From the NCBI RefSeq assembly GCF_024749045.1, contig NZ_CP087184.1, positions 4,216,001 through 4,280,000 of the forward strand: a stretch of 64,000 nt of DNA. Direction: 5' to 3'. The notes under the pieces are model-generated. The model saw only the letters and a list, made by a program, of their open reading frames with translations. It was not told where the DNA came from and did not search any database. This DNA comes from Pseudomonas sp. B21-028. GTDB lineage: Bacteria > Pseudomonadota > Gammaproteobacteria > Pseudomonadales > Pseudomonadaceae. Of the stretch, positions 7,976-18,427 are shown piece by piece (the stretch's first letter is position 1; every line of letters begins with the position of its first letter). A program made the position numbers and the translations under genes.

Positions 7976-10900
7976 TTATTGCCAATTGCTGGCAATCACC
8001 GCATTCAGCGAGGCTTGGTAGTTCTGGGGCAACGAAGTCTCACCCGGTGCTGGCGGCGCGAAAGCAGCCATGGCACCCACTAGCTGATCGACCTGGTTTT
8101 CCAACAGTACCTTGCCATCGGCTGTGCGGAACTGCTCGATATGCTGAGCTTTTTCCCAGCTGCCAGCCCCCCAGAAAGACCATTTAGAGATCGTTACTTT
8201 ATCGGCCGTGCCGATGACACTCACCTCCAGGTCCCAGCCGTTTTTGCTGAACCAGAGTTGATTGGCAGAAATACCGGCACCGAACTGCAACACATCGGTG
8301 TTGGCGTCCGGGTCGAAATCGTCGATAACGTCCTGGCCGCCTCCTCGTTCGAATTGATAAAGATCATTGCCGCGCTCCCCATTCAACTGATCATTGCCCG
8401 TCCCGCCTGACAGGGTGTCGGCGCCTGTGTCACCATACAACCGATCATTACCAGCCCCACCCAGCAAGGTGTCGGAGCCTTCACCACCGCTCAGCTCATC
8501 GGCGCCGTTATCACCTGATAGCGTATCGTTACCGCTCAGCCCGTAAAGCTTGTCATCGCCGTCAAGGCCACTTAACGAGTCAGCTAGTACATCCTCGCCA
8601 AACAGCGCATCGCTACCCGAGGTTGACGTGCCCTTGGTCATGCTCTTGATAGTGTCGGCATTCCAAAGGGTTCCGTCGTCGAACTGGATCTGCTCGATCC
8701 GGTACGCGCTGTTGGAGAACCAGTAGGAAGCGATCAGCTTGTCGGTTGTTCCTGCAATGCCGAAGAAAAGGTTGCTGGTGTCACGACTGAGCCGGATATC
8801 GGACGGCTTGAGGCCTGCCCCTATCTTGATCGTATCCAAGTTACCCACCGAAGAATCGTACTCACTTATCGAATCCTGCCCGGCACCGCGGTAGAACAGA
8901 TAGGTATCGTTACCAACATCACCATAAAGGAAGTCATTGCCGGCGCCACCATCGAGCGTGTCCATACCTGCGCCACCAAAGAGCTTGTCGGTGCCGGCGC
9001 CACCGCTCAGCGCATCATTGCCTGACAATCCATAGAGCGAGTCATCCCCCCCCAATCCGTTGAGGATATCGGCGCTAGACTCTTCGCCCTGCAGGACATC
9101 ATTGCCTTCAGACGCCACGCCCCTAGACAGGGCTTTCAGGGTTGCGACATCCCAGTGCGTACCGTCGGCGAACTGGACCTGTTCGATCTGCGAGTCAGTG
9201 GAAGAGAACCACTCGCTGACGGTCAGCTTGTCGGTGGTACCGAGGATCGTCAGTTCCAGGTTGTAGCCTACACGTGCAACCTTGATGTCGCTCGGACTGA
9301 TCCCTTGGGCTAACTTGATCACGTCAATATTGCCCGCGCTCCAGTCGCGATCGGAAATTACATCCTGGCCACCACCACGCTGAAAGAGATAGATGTCGTT
9401 GCCGGAGCCTCCGTACAGCGAGTCATTACCCGCCCCACCGTCCAGTGTATCCAGCCCTGACCCGCCTTCAAGCGTGTCCTGACCCGCTCCGCCGTTGAGC
9501 ACATCATTACCAACCAGGCCCGATAACTTGTCATTACCGTCAAGCCCGTCCAACTGATCATTGGCTTCGTCGCCGTACAGCGTATCGGCGCCGTTGGTGG
9601 CAGCCTCTACCGACAAGCGCTTGAGATCATTAACGGACCAGACGGTGCCGTCTACAAATTCGACGCGTTCAACCTGATAGTTGGCGTCGGTGTAACTGTA
9701 GATCGTCATCCGATCAGTGGTGTTCTTGATGGCGAGGTAAACATCGCTCCCCTCGCGTTTGACCATGACATCACCGGGATTGATGTCGGCGGCGACCTTG
9801 ATCGTATCGCTGTTTCCAGAGGTCAAATCGAACTCGCGGACAATGTCCTGACCCATTCCCCTATAGAAAAGATAGGTATCATTGCCTCTCCCCCCCGACA
9901 ACTGATCGTTACCGATACCGCCATCGAGGCGGTCATTGCCGTTATCGCCGTTCAGATAATCGTCGCCCGCACCACCATTGAGGACGTCATCGCCATCGTC
10001 TCCTCCCAACGAGTCGTCACCTGTTCCTCCTTCCAGTCTATCGTCACCTGCTTCGCCGTAGACCTTGTCGTCCCCCTCAAGCCCATCGAGTACATCCGCC
10101 CCAGAGTCGCCGAACAAGGTATCGGCAGCACTACTGGCGACGCCTTTGGTCATTTCCTTGAGGGCATCGATGCCCCAGACAGTCCCGTCGGCGAATTCGA
10201 CGCGCTCCACTATGTAATTCGAACTATTGAAGAAGGTGATCGACAATTTATCGGTCGTCCCTTTGATCGCAAGTGTGAGATAAGTCTGGTCCCGACTGAT
10301 GATCACGTCCGCCGGGGCAATATCAGCCGCGACCTTGATGGTATCGACGTTGCCGACCGTCCAGTCAAAATCGGTGACGCTGTCCTGCCCCATACCTCGG
10401 TAGAACCGATAGGTGTCATTCCCAGAATCGCCCCGCAGACTGTCATTACCGGTGCCACCGTCCAAGATATCGTTGCCGTTCCCACCGGAGATCCAGTCGA
10501 CACCATCACCTCCGCTCAGTACATCATTGCCGTCCCGACCACTAATCGTGTCGTCACCGCCCAGCCCATTGATGATGTTGCCCAAGGCATCCCCACTGAG
10601 GGTCTCACCGCTTTGGGTTCCGTTGATGACGGTCTGGGCACTGACGACGATATCGAACACATCACTGGCAGCAGCAGCGGACAGATCCACCGCCGAAACT
10701 TTGACCGAGACAGTTCCAGTCTCTGTAGGAGTGCCACTGAAGGTTCGAGTGGCTGCATCGAATACCAGCCACGCAGGAAGCGCCGCCCCATTGGCCAAAG
10801 TGGCCTGGTAACTCAGTCGGTCCCCGGCGTCGATATCTGTGAACGCATTGGCCGGCAGCATGTAGCTGAGCGCCTGACCATTCTGGATACTGAGATCAGC

Positions 10901-13900
10901 GACCCCATTAACGAGTTGTGGAGCATCGTTCGCGTTGGCAACGGTCAGATTGAAAATGTCCGACGTGGTGGCGCCGACCTTGTCGGTAGCAGTCACCTTG
11001 ATTGCTTGCAGACCCACGTCGCTGTTGGTTGGCACACCCGAGAACGTCCGGGTAAGCGCGTCGAAGCTCAACCAGCTCGGCAGCGCTCCGCCGTTGACGG
11101 TGGTCGCAACCAGGCTCAGGGAATCACCCGCATCGATATCGCTGAAACTGTTTGCCGCAACAGTGAAGTTGAATCGGGTATCTTCGCCCACCACCTGATC
11201 CGCGATACCGAAATTGACGGTCGGCGTATTGTTGACGTTCTGCACATCGATTTCGAAAGTATCGGAAACCGTCGCGCCAGCTTTGTCCATTGCTTGGACG
11301 CGAATGGCCAGTTTGCCGACATTCGCGTTGCCCGGAGTACCGCTGAACGTCCGGCTGATGGCGTCGTAAGACAACCAGCCGGGAAGCGCCTGACCGTTGG
11401 CCGATTGCGCCGTGATACTTAACGCATCCGCTACATCCACATCAGCGAAAGTCGTTGCCGGCAGCACGAACGTCAAAAGCGCCCCTTCGGTCGCGGACTG
11501 ATCGGCGATAGCCTTAACCAGAGTTGGCGCGTCGTTGGTATTGCTGACCTGGACCTCAAAGCTATCGCTGACAAATAGCCCAGCTTTGTCAGTTGCCGTG
11601 ACTCGGATCGACAAATGACCAACAGCGTCGTTATCCGGCGTGCCGTTGAAAGTTCGGGTCTTGGCGTCAAATCTCAACCAGACAGGCAACGGTTTACCGT
11701 CGGCCAGGGTTGCGCTCAGTTGGAGGGAATCGCCCGTATCCGCATCGATAAATGTATTGGCCGCAAGCGTCAGAACAAAACCGCTGTCCTCTGCAACCTT
11801 CTGATCGGCGACCGCTGTCGACACGGTTGGCGCCCGGTTGGCCTGGGTCGACATTGTCGCGGTGTTCCAGACCGTACCATTGGCGAATTCGATGCGCTCG
11901 ACGCTGTGACCGCGTGCGGCAGTCCAGCCGGAAATGATCTGCTGGCCGTCGTTCAGGCGCAGCACCATACCTTGCGCAGAGTGGTCGACAGCGACGTCGC
12001 TCTCCTGAATACCGGCTTCGAACACAATAGTGTCGGTGCCACCCCCGACGTCCAGATCTTCATTGATGCGATCCTGGCCATGGCCGACGCCGAACACATA
12101 GCGATCATTACCTTTTCCTCCCTGCAAGAAGTCATCGCCCGCACCACCGTACAAGCGGTTATTGAGCTCGTTGCCGATCAGTTCATTAGCCAGTGCATTT
12201 CCGCTTCCATTCAAGGCAGGGCCAGACAGCGTCAGCATTTCGACGTTGTTTGTCAGGGTGTAGTCGATGGTGGAAATGACCTTGTCGTTGCCACGGTCAG
12301 CGTCCTCGACGACGATGTCACCGACGTTATCCACGAAGTAAGTGTCGTTCCCCATGCCACCGACCATTCGGTCCGCACCTTGGGCACCGTCGAGGCGGTT
12401 ATCCGCAGTGTTGCCACGCAAGATGTTGTTGGTCGCGTTACCCGTGGCATTGATTGCCGCATGCCCCGTCAGGCTCAGGTTTTCCAGGTGATTGGCCAAC
12501 GTGAAGGAAACCGATGAGTTGACGGTATCCGTACCCTCGCCTTCGGACTCGACGATCCGGTCGGAACCATCATCCACCACATAGGTATCATCACCCAGGC
12601 CGCCGATCATCACATCGGAGCCGCCGGCACCATCCAGAACATTATTTGCACTGTTGCCCACCAGACGGTTGGACAGCCCGTTGCCGGTGCCATTGATCGC
12701 GGCGCTGCCCTGCAACTGCAAGGACTCGACTTCGTCGGCCAGGACATGGCTGACGCTGGACTTGACCAGGTCGTAACCTCCGCCCACGACTTCCTTCACC
12801 ACGTCGCCGAGGTTATCGACAATGTAGGTGTCATCGCCCAATCGGCCCTCCATGACATCGGCACCGGCCCGACCATCCAGGGTATTGCCTCCGGCATCCC
12901 CCACCAGCAGATCGTTTGCATCAGTTCCGCTCACTAGCACCTTGGGCTGGACGGACGCCTGGCCAAAAATGAAGTTGGCAGCGGACAACTGGCCTACACC
13001 CACACCTTTGAGCGTCAGGTACTGAGTACCGCTGGCCATGACACCGAGCCATACACGCAGATATTGCTCACCGTCGACCGTCACGGTGCTGAAATTCAAA
13101 TCGGAGAATCCACGCACCGCACGAATCTGCGACAGGTCGATCTTCTCGTTGGTATTGGCGACTTCAAAGTCATCGATCAGGTTGGCCATCACCCCTTGCG
13201 AAGCGCTGGCCTGAATATCTTCAACCAGCACAAAACGGTCATTGCCGGCACCACCCGCAACGGAAGCCCCCGTGTGTGTGGCAGCCCCGCTCAGGTTGAT
13301 GTTCGGCGAGAGCAACGTGGTGCTGGCATAGTCACTGACGGCCAGGTCGCCCTCCAGGTAAAGGACATCGTTACCAGCATCCCCGCCCAGGTAGTCCAGC
13401 CCGGCACCGCCACGGAGCACGTCATCACCGGCACTGCCGCGCACCACATCGTTGCCTTCACCGCCGTCGATAAAGTCATTACCGCCCACGGTCGCTGCCG
13501 TCGAAGACTCCCCTACCAGGACGTCGTCGCCCAGGCCACCCAAGATCGTATCGGCGCCGGTCCCGCCGAACACGCGTTCGCCGCCATCGTTGGTCCAGTA
13601 CAGGAAGCCTCCGTCCAGGTTAGGCAAATTGCGCTCGGTCGCTACCCCGTTGAGTCCGAAACCATAACCTGAAGCAGCCTCCAACTGGCTCATGCGCACG
13701 CCATCCGGAATATGAACAAAGCTGCTCAGCGTTAAACCTTGGGACTGGACATTCTTCAACAGCAGAACCTGTCCATCCGCCAGACTCAACCGAGTATCGG
13801 CGCCTTGCTGGGTAATCGTCATCGTTGAATAGACTTCAGCATCAAAACCGGACAAGACGATTCGATCGGTGCCGATCACAAAGTCAGTGAGAGTGTCGAT

Positions 13901-16900
13901 GTCGCCCGCGGCCTTGTCGATCACGAAATAGTCAGTGTCCGCACCGCCGGTCAAGGTGTCGCTGCCCTTGCCACCGATCAGCGTGTCGACGCCGGCCCCG
14001 CCCGACAACGTATCGTCACCACGACCACCGGAAAGATGGTTGTCCGCCGCATTACCGGTCAGCGTGTCGGCGAACTCGCCGCCGATCAGATGCTCGATCT
14101 GCCCTGGGTTGGAAATCGCCAGACGAGCTCCAGCCAGCGTGGCTTCGCCTCTCGACAGGTCGATGACGCTGGCGCTGGAGATCGCCGCCGCGTTGATCGT
14201 ATCCTCGCCTCCGTCGGTGTCGTTAAGCACATTGCGCCCACCCGAAGCGGCCAACTTCGCGTACTCGTTGGTGTACACATACTGGTCATCAGCCGTGCCA
14301 CCCTTGCCGTAAACGTTCAGACTCCAGCTGTTCAACGTCCCGGTGTCTCCGGTGACGGTGTCGATCACCTGAAGTGTCCAGTTCCCCTGAGTGCTCTCGC
14401 CACGCAAGAGCGCTGTGTCAAACACGTAGTCCAGTGTGGACGCCTCATCAAAATCGCTATCGCCACGATCACTCGCAGCGCTGCCTGGCACCTTGCCTGG
14501 ACGATTCATCAAAATGGACTCGGTACCGGAGGGCGAGATCAGTTTTAGAATCAGATCGCCTGGCCGCGCATGAGTCAGGCTGACTTTGACTTCAACATGC
14601 TCGACGGAGATGTTGGCATTGCCCATGGTCAGGGAGTGACTGATTCCACCACTCTGCCCGTCGGTAATCGTCCGATTGAGCACACCCGACTCCAGCGGTT
14701 TGATCAGGCTGAACTCATTGTGGAAGGTTTGCTGGAGACTCCAGGTTTCCGCCAGGCGAACCGCAGCGCGGGCATCGACTTCGCCATAACCGTAGTCATG
14801 GCTGACATGCATGCCACCGCCGTTCCAGTTCTGGCCGCCGTTGTCCTGCCAGGAAGTCGTGGGGTCGGCCACCTTGCGCGCAGAAAGCGCAAGGATCTGC
14901 TGGACATCGCGATACCCCAGTTCTGGATTGGCTTCCAGCATAAGGGCCACGATGCCGGAAACGATAGGTGCCGCGAAGCTGGTGCCTTGGGAAACGCTGG
15001 TGTCCCCGCCGAACGTGGAACCGTTGTCGTTCTGCACCAACCGCGAAGTCGAGGTTACGTTCGAGCCGGGCGCGCTGACCAGGATACTTGCCCCTGGGCT
15101 GGAGAAAGGTTTTCCCCCAAACTGCAGGGCGCCTAAGTCAGTGGTGGCATTGATCGCACCGACAATGATGCTGCTGCGGCTGTTGGAGACGTTTGAGTAG
15201 TTGGTGTTGCCGCCCTTTTCCCTGTCATTACCACCGCCCGTGACAATCACGGTGCCTAGGCCATCGCGGCCTTCGCTCAAGGCCAGCCTGTAAGTTGTTG
15301 GCATTTTTCCAAGCTCAGCCGGGGTGAACTTAAGATCGAAGCGATGACTACTACCCCAACTGTTATTCACCACATCATATTCATACATGTGGGACATACC
15401 ACTGAGGTCATCCTTATTGATCCAGTACCCTGCAATAGTCGCATCATAAGCAACACCTACGCTGCCCTCGCCATTGCGAGCAGCAACCATCACTCCTGCC
15501 ACAAGGGTCGCGTGATCGCTGAACTTGCCGCCACTGCCTTCGCCCGCCATCTGTCCCGGCGTTGCGTTGGCCAACCAGCTCTGGTCGATGTTGTCCTTCA
15601 GGTCGGCATGACGGTAATCGAGAACTTCCTTGGTCGTACCGAAAGAACTGGTAGTCTCGATCTGAGCAATTTTGACACCTTTGCCGGTATAGTCTTTCCA
15701 GACCGGCAGGATATTGGCCTGGGACAGATACCACTGATCTGTGACCAACGGATCATCAGGTAATTCGGGGGTTTTCAGAAAGACAGCGGCGCGCATGGTT
15801 GCGCTCTCGCCACTTCCTGTATCGATAACGGTAGCGGCTACGTTACCCTTTGCATCGGCCACGCTGTATTTGAAGCTCATCACGCCGACAAAGTCGGCGT
15901 CTGGCGTAAACAGTACATCCCCCGCCTGAGTCAAAATGGCCGTTCCGCCTGTCACATCGAAGAGTTCGGCGATGTGCAATGCATCGTTCTGCCAATCGAT
16001 ATCGTTACTCAGCAGTTGCTCTTTGCCGATCAGATGTGCACTGGCGCGACCAAACGCAACGCCCGCCTTATCTTTATTCAGTACGTCCTTGGCAGGTAAT
16101 GGGTTTTCCAGGCCCTCGCTGGTACTGCTGGGGATATCCACCAACTTCAAGCTCTTGAAGTTGGCCTTTTCCACGTTCTTGACGAAATCGGTGCCGTCTC
16201 GACCCGCCACCGTATCACTGATCCAAACCCCCTCCTGGGTCTTGGTGAAGCGATATTCGGAAAACTCACCCGACAGCTCGACAACATCGATACCCTCTCC
16301 ACCGTTGAGGATATCATCACCAGCACCTCCAATCAGAACGTCATCCCCAGCACCACCGCTCAGGTTGTCGTCGTCTAGTCCACCATCAATAAGATCACTT
16401 CCAAATTCCCCCTGTATCTGGTCGTTCCCACGATGCCCTCTCAGCACATCGTTACCAGCACCGCCAATGATGAAGTCATCACCATTTTCGCCGGACAACG
16501 CATCATTGGCCGCTCCGCCCCTCAAGATGTCGTCGCCATCGCCCCCGCGCATATAGAACGTACTCGCCCCACCACCGATGAAGACGTCATTTCCGCGTCC
16601 TCCTTGGGCAATCTCTACTTCGGCCTGGGCCAGATTGAGGTTGACGCCCCGATCGCCAATGACCTGAACAATATCGGTCCCGGCACCACCATGAATATTG
16701 AGCGGTGAGTCGTCAGCATCAATCAGCAGAACATCGTCGCCGGCGCCGGCATTGAATGTGTCGCTACCCTGCCCCCCGGCCAACCAATTGGTCTCGGCAT
16801 CACCGAGCAAAACATCGTTACCCGAGCCGCCCGTAGCGTTGTTCACGCCTTTTTGCGCAATATCGATGGTTTCGCCCGCCTCTGATAAAGAGGTATAGGC

Positions 16901-18415
16901 GCTGACCGGAGCAACTTGTCCGTCGCCCTGGGTCGACACGACAGACCCCGTGCCACTCACCGTGAAGGTATGGCCATTGGGATTGGCCAGGAAGTTGGCG
17001 GCAATGGCTTCCTTGGTCGAACCGTCCTGCACGAACGTCCCTCGGGCCAATACTTCGTTGCCGTCCCGCACCTCGCCGCTCTGCTCCGTATGAATCAGGC
17101 TGATCTGCGTGATACCAAGCGCCGCCAATGACTTCAGTTCACTTGCCTCGCCCGTGTCGACAGCGCCATTGCCGTTGGCATCGTCCCAGTTCATGCCATC
17201 ATCGTTGGCATCTACCCACACCTTAACACTCGACCAAGCGTCGTCTTTCTCGTCAAAAACATCATCACCATTGCTGTCCAAGCTTTTCAGCGCAGCAAAG
17301 CCGTTCTTGAAACGCTTCTCGCCCGCGTTACCCGCAGTGCCCGTCGTGCCGCCGAAGTATTCGGATAGGGTTTCGCCCATATGGTCAATCTTGCCATTGC
17401 CATTGAGGTCGTACACGACTATCCCGTCGTTCGAACTCACCCAGCCCGTTTCCTCGAGGCTACCGCCATCGTTATCCACATCAAACAATACTGGAGCACT
17501 TAGGTAGTCGGTCAGCCTGACACCATCGCCATTGAGATCAAGAACCAAGGGATCAGTTGGCAGCGTCAAGCGAGCTTGGGCATTACCTGAATTGAGTAAG
17601 GCGCCAAATTTACCGGGATCGTACGAGAGGCCCTGACTTGCGTTGCGGAGGCTGAAGTCGAAAACCTGCTTAACCGTATTACCATTACCCGGCCGGTAGC
17701 CATCCGCGAGGATTTGAGTTGCGGCGGCAGTGAAGGTGTTATTTATCCATCCATTGACATACTGATTGACGTTTAACTTAGCTGGATCAAAGCTAAGTTT
17801 CCATCCTCCTCCGCTAGCGATAAGTCCTTGTAAAACTTCATCTGTCTGCTCATCGTAATCCGTTGCTTTCTTATGTATCAGGTCCGTTGCACTCTCAAAG
17901 CGCAACGAAAAATCGCTAACGGTCTCTTCTATATTTGGCAGAGGAACGAGATCTTTAGCTAAATCACCTAAATTTTTGAGTAAATCATTGAGATCGTTTA
18001 CATCGTTCATGGCCGGGTCGTCGAGGCGTGGACCATCGACTCTAACGGGAGTGATGCCATCTCCACCAAAAAACCTGTCCATGGTGTCCGACATATCTAA
18101 TAGACTATCAAGAACACTATTCTGGGCCTTCCTGGCGTCTTCGGTAGGAAACTGTCCTTCGGCAAAATTAATGAGTGCAAAAAGTTTATCTATAATTTTC
18201 CCCGCAGTTCCTGCGAAACCATTCCCACTAAATTTACCAGCAAGCTGCGCAGCCGTCTGCAGAGTATCTCGCATCAGCTGCTCATATTGAGGACCTTCTA
18301 AATCCCCTCGATTTTCAATAAGGTCACTGGTTTGCTTAGTTAAATACTGAGATAACGGAGCCAAGTCTTGGTACTGCTCCGCCAGTTCCTTGCCAGAAGT
18401 AAATTCGCTTGACAT
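7976..18415 (-). CDS. Giant RTX subtilase-like protein, type I secretion substrate (3479 aa)
   Basis: No signal peptide. An N-terminal part of about 280 residues has no recognised domain. Residues about 290-440 carry EF-hand-like motifs (LDLNGDGV, YDLNGNGKIDH). RTX nonapeptides fill about 520-710, then a cadherin-like stretch (about 780-860). A subtilase domain follows: His968 (DHATLVAGV), Asn1063 (GGGND), Ser1146 (GTSFAAP); the Asp position reads Glu920 (KIAQIETT). A P-domain lies at about 1240-1370, then more RTX, three repeats of the NGTGN type (about 1840-2100), four roughly 98-residue cadherin-like repeats (2192-2595) and five modules of RTX plus haemolysin-type calcium-binding related domain (2598-3440). 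The tail is typical of type I export signals. AGGGAG precedes the ATG, 12 bp after the previous gene. Likely a calcium-folded secreted or surface protease/adhesin. The first 280 codons are AT-rich. Confidence 0.9.
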   Translation of the reverse strand: MSSEFTSGKELAEQYQDLAPLSQYLTKQTSDLIENRGDLEGPQYEQLMRDTLQTAAQLAGKFSGNGFAGTAGKIIDKLFALINFAEGQFPTEDARKAQNSVLDSLLDMSDTMDRFFGGDGITPVRVDGPRLDDPAMNDVNDLNDLLKNLGDLAKDLVPLPNIEETVSDFSLRFESATDLIHKKATDYDEQTDEVLQGLIASGGGWKLSFDPAKLNVNQYVNGWINNTFTAAATQILADGYRPGNGNTVKQVFDFSLRNASQGLSYDPGKFGALLNSGNAQARLTLPTDPLVLDLNGDGVRLTDYLSAPVLFDVDNDGGSLEETGWVSSNDGIVVYDLNGNGKIDHMGETLSEYFGGTTGTAGNAGEKRFKNGFAALKSLDSNGDDVFDEKDDAWSSVKVWVDANDDGMNWDDANGNGAVDTGEASELKSLAALGITQISLIHTEQSGEVRDGNEVLARGTFVQDGSTKEAIAANFLANPNGHTFTVSGTGSVVSTQGDGQVAPVSAYTSLSEAGETIDIAQKGVNNATGGSGNDVLLGDAETNWLAGGQGSDTFNAGAGDDVLLIDADDSPLNIHGGAGTDIVQVIGDRGVNLNLAQAEVEIAQGGRGNDVFIGGGASTFYMRGGDGDDILRGGAANDALSGENGDDFIIGGAGNDVLRGHRGNDQIQGEFGSDLIDGGLDDDNLSGGAGDDVLIGGAGDDILNGGEGIDVVELSGEFSEYRFTKTQEGVWISDTVAGRDGTDFVKNVEKANFKSLKLVDIPSSTSEGLENPLPAKDVLNKDKAGVAFGRASAHLIGKEQLLSNDIDWQNDALHIAELFDVTGGTAILTQAGDVLFTPDADFVGVMSFKYSVADAKGNVAATVIDTGSGESATMRAAVFLKTPELPDDPLVTDQWYLSQANILPVWKDYTGKGVKIAQIETTSSFGTTKEVLDYRHADLKDNIDQSWLANATPGQMAGEGSGGKFSDHATLVAGVMVAARNGEGSVGVAYDATIAGYWINKDDLSGMSHMYEYDVVNNSWGSSHRFDLKFTPAELGKMPTTYRLALSEGRDGLGTVIVTGGGNDREKGGNTNYSNVSNSRSSIIVGAINATTDLGALQFGGKPFSSPGASILVSAPGSNVTSTSRLVQNDNGSTFGGDTSVSQGTSFAAPIVSGIVALMLEANPELGYRDVQQILALSARKVADPTTSWQDNGGQNWNGGGMHVSHDYGYGEVDARAAVRLAETWSLQQTFHNEFSLIKPLESGVLNRTITDGQSGGISHSLTMGNANISVEHVEVKVSLTHARPGDLILKLISPSGTESILMNRPGKVPGSAASDRGDSDFDEASTLDYVFDTALLRGESTQGNWTLQVIDTVTGDTGTLNSWSLNVYGKGGTADDQYVYTNEYAKLAASGGRNVLNDTDGGEDTINAAAISSASVIDLSRGEATLAGARLAISNPGQIEHLIGGEFADTLTGNAADNHLSGGRGDDTLSGGAGVDTLIGGKGSDTLTGGADTDYFVIDKAAGDIDTLTDFVIGTDRIVLSGFDAEVYSTMTITQQGADTRLSLADGQVLLLKNVQSQGLTLSSFVHIPDGVRMSQLEAASGYGFGLNGVATERNLPNLDGGFLYWTNDGGERVFGGTGADTILGGLGDDVLVGESSTAATVGGNDFIDGGEGNDVVRGSAGDDVLRGGAGLDYLGGDAGNDVLYLEGDLAVSDYASTTLLSPNINLSGAATHTGASVAGGAGNDRFVLVEDIQASASQGVMANLIDDFEVANTNEKIDLSQIRAVRGFSDLNFSTVTVDGEQYLRVWLGVMASGTQYLTLKGVGVGQLSAANFIFGQASVQPKVLVSGTDANDLLVGDAGGNTLDGRAGADVMEGRLGDDTYIVDNLGDVVKEVVGGGYDLVKSSVSHVLADEVESLQLQGSAAINGTGNGLSNRLVGNSANNVLDGAGGSDVMIGGLGDDTYVVDDGSDRIVESEGEGTDTVNSSVSFTLANHLENLSLTGHAAINATGNATNNILRGNTADNRLDGAQGADRMVGGMGNDTYFVDNVGDIVVEDADRGNDKVISTIDYTLTNNVEMLTLSGPALNGSGNALANELIGNELNNRLYGGAGDDFLQGGKGNDRYVFGVGHGQDRINEDLDVGGGTDTIVFEAGIQESDVAVDHSAQGMVLRLNDGQQIISGWTAARGHSVERIEFANGTVWNTATMSTQANRAPTVSTAVADQKVAEDSGFVLTLAANTFIDADTGDSLQLSATLADGKPLPVWLRFDAKTRTFNGTPDNDAVGHLSIRVTATDKAGLFVSDSFEVQVSNTNDAPTLVKAIADQSATEGALLTFVLPATTFADVDVADALSITAQSANGQALPGWLSYDAISRTFSGTPGNANVGKLAIRVQAMDKAGATVSDTFEIDVQNVNNTPTVNFGIADQVVGEDTRFNFTVAANSFSDIDAGDSLSLVATTVNGGALPSWLSFDALTRTFSGVPTNSDVGLQAIKVTATDKVGATTSDIFNLTVANANDAPQLVNGVADLSIQNGQALSYMLPANAFTDIDAGDRLSYQATLANGAALPAWLVFDAATRTFSGTPTETGTVSVKVSAVDLSAAAASDVFDIVVSAQTVINGTQSGETLSGDALGNIINGLGGDDTISGRDGNDVLSGGDGVDWISGGNGNDILDGGTGNDSLRGDSGNDTYRFYRGMGQDSVTDFDWTVGNVDTIKVAADIAPADVIISRDQTYLTLAIKGTTDKLSITFFNSSNYIVERVEFADGTVWGIDALKEMTKGVASSAADTLFGDSGADVLDGLEGDDKVYGEAGDDRLEGGTGDDSLGGDDGDDVLNGGAGDDYLNGDNGNDRLDGGIGNDQLSGGRGNDTYLFYRGMGQDIVREFDLTSGNSDTIKVAADINPGDVMVKREGSDVYLAIKNTTDRMTIYSYTDANYQVERVEFVDGTVWSVNDLKRLSVEAATNGADTLYGDEANDQLDGLDGNDKLSGLVGNDVLNGGAGQDTLEGGSGLDTLDGGAGNDSLYGGSGNDIYLFQRGGGQDVISDRDWSAGNIDVIKLAQGISPSDIKVARVGYNLELTILGTTDKLTVSEWFSSTDSQIEQVQFADGTHWDVATLKALSRGVASEGNDVLQGEESSADILNGLGGDDSLYGLSGNDALSGGAGTDKLFGGAGMDTLDGGAGNDFLYGDVGNDTYLFYRGAGQDSISEYDSSVGNLDTIKIGAGLKPSDIRLSRDTSNLFFGIAGTTDKLIASYWFSNSAYRIEQIQFDDGTLWNADTIKSMTKGTSTSGSDALFGEDVLADSLSGLDGDDKLYGLSGNDTLSGDNGADELSGGEGSDTLLGGAGNDRLYGDTGADTLSGGTGNDQLNGERGNDLYQFERGGGQDVIDDFDPDANTDVLQFGAGISANQLWFSKNGWDLEVSVIGTADKVTISKWSFWGAGSWEKAQHIEQFRTADGKVLLENQVDQLVGAMAAFAPPAPGETSLPQNYQASLNAVIASNWQ

Positions 18416-18427
18416 ATAAACTCCCTT

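Noticed and set aside
10613..12517. Long + strand open frames antisense to the RTX gene
   Set aside because: They mirror the cadherin-like repeats of the RTX gene and show no start site or family features.
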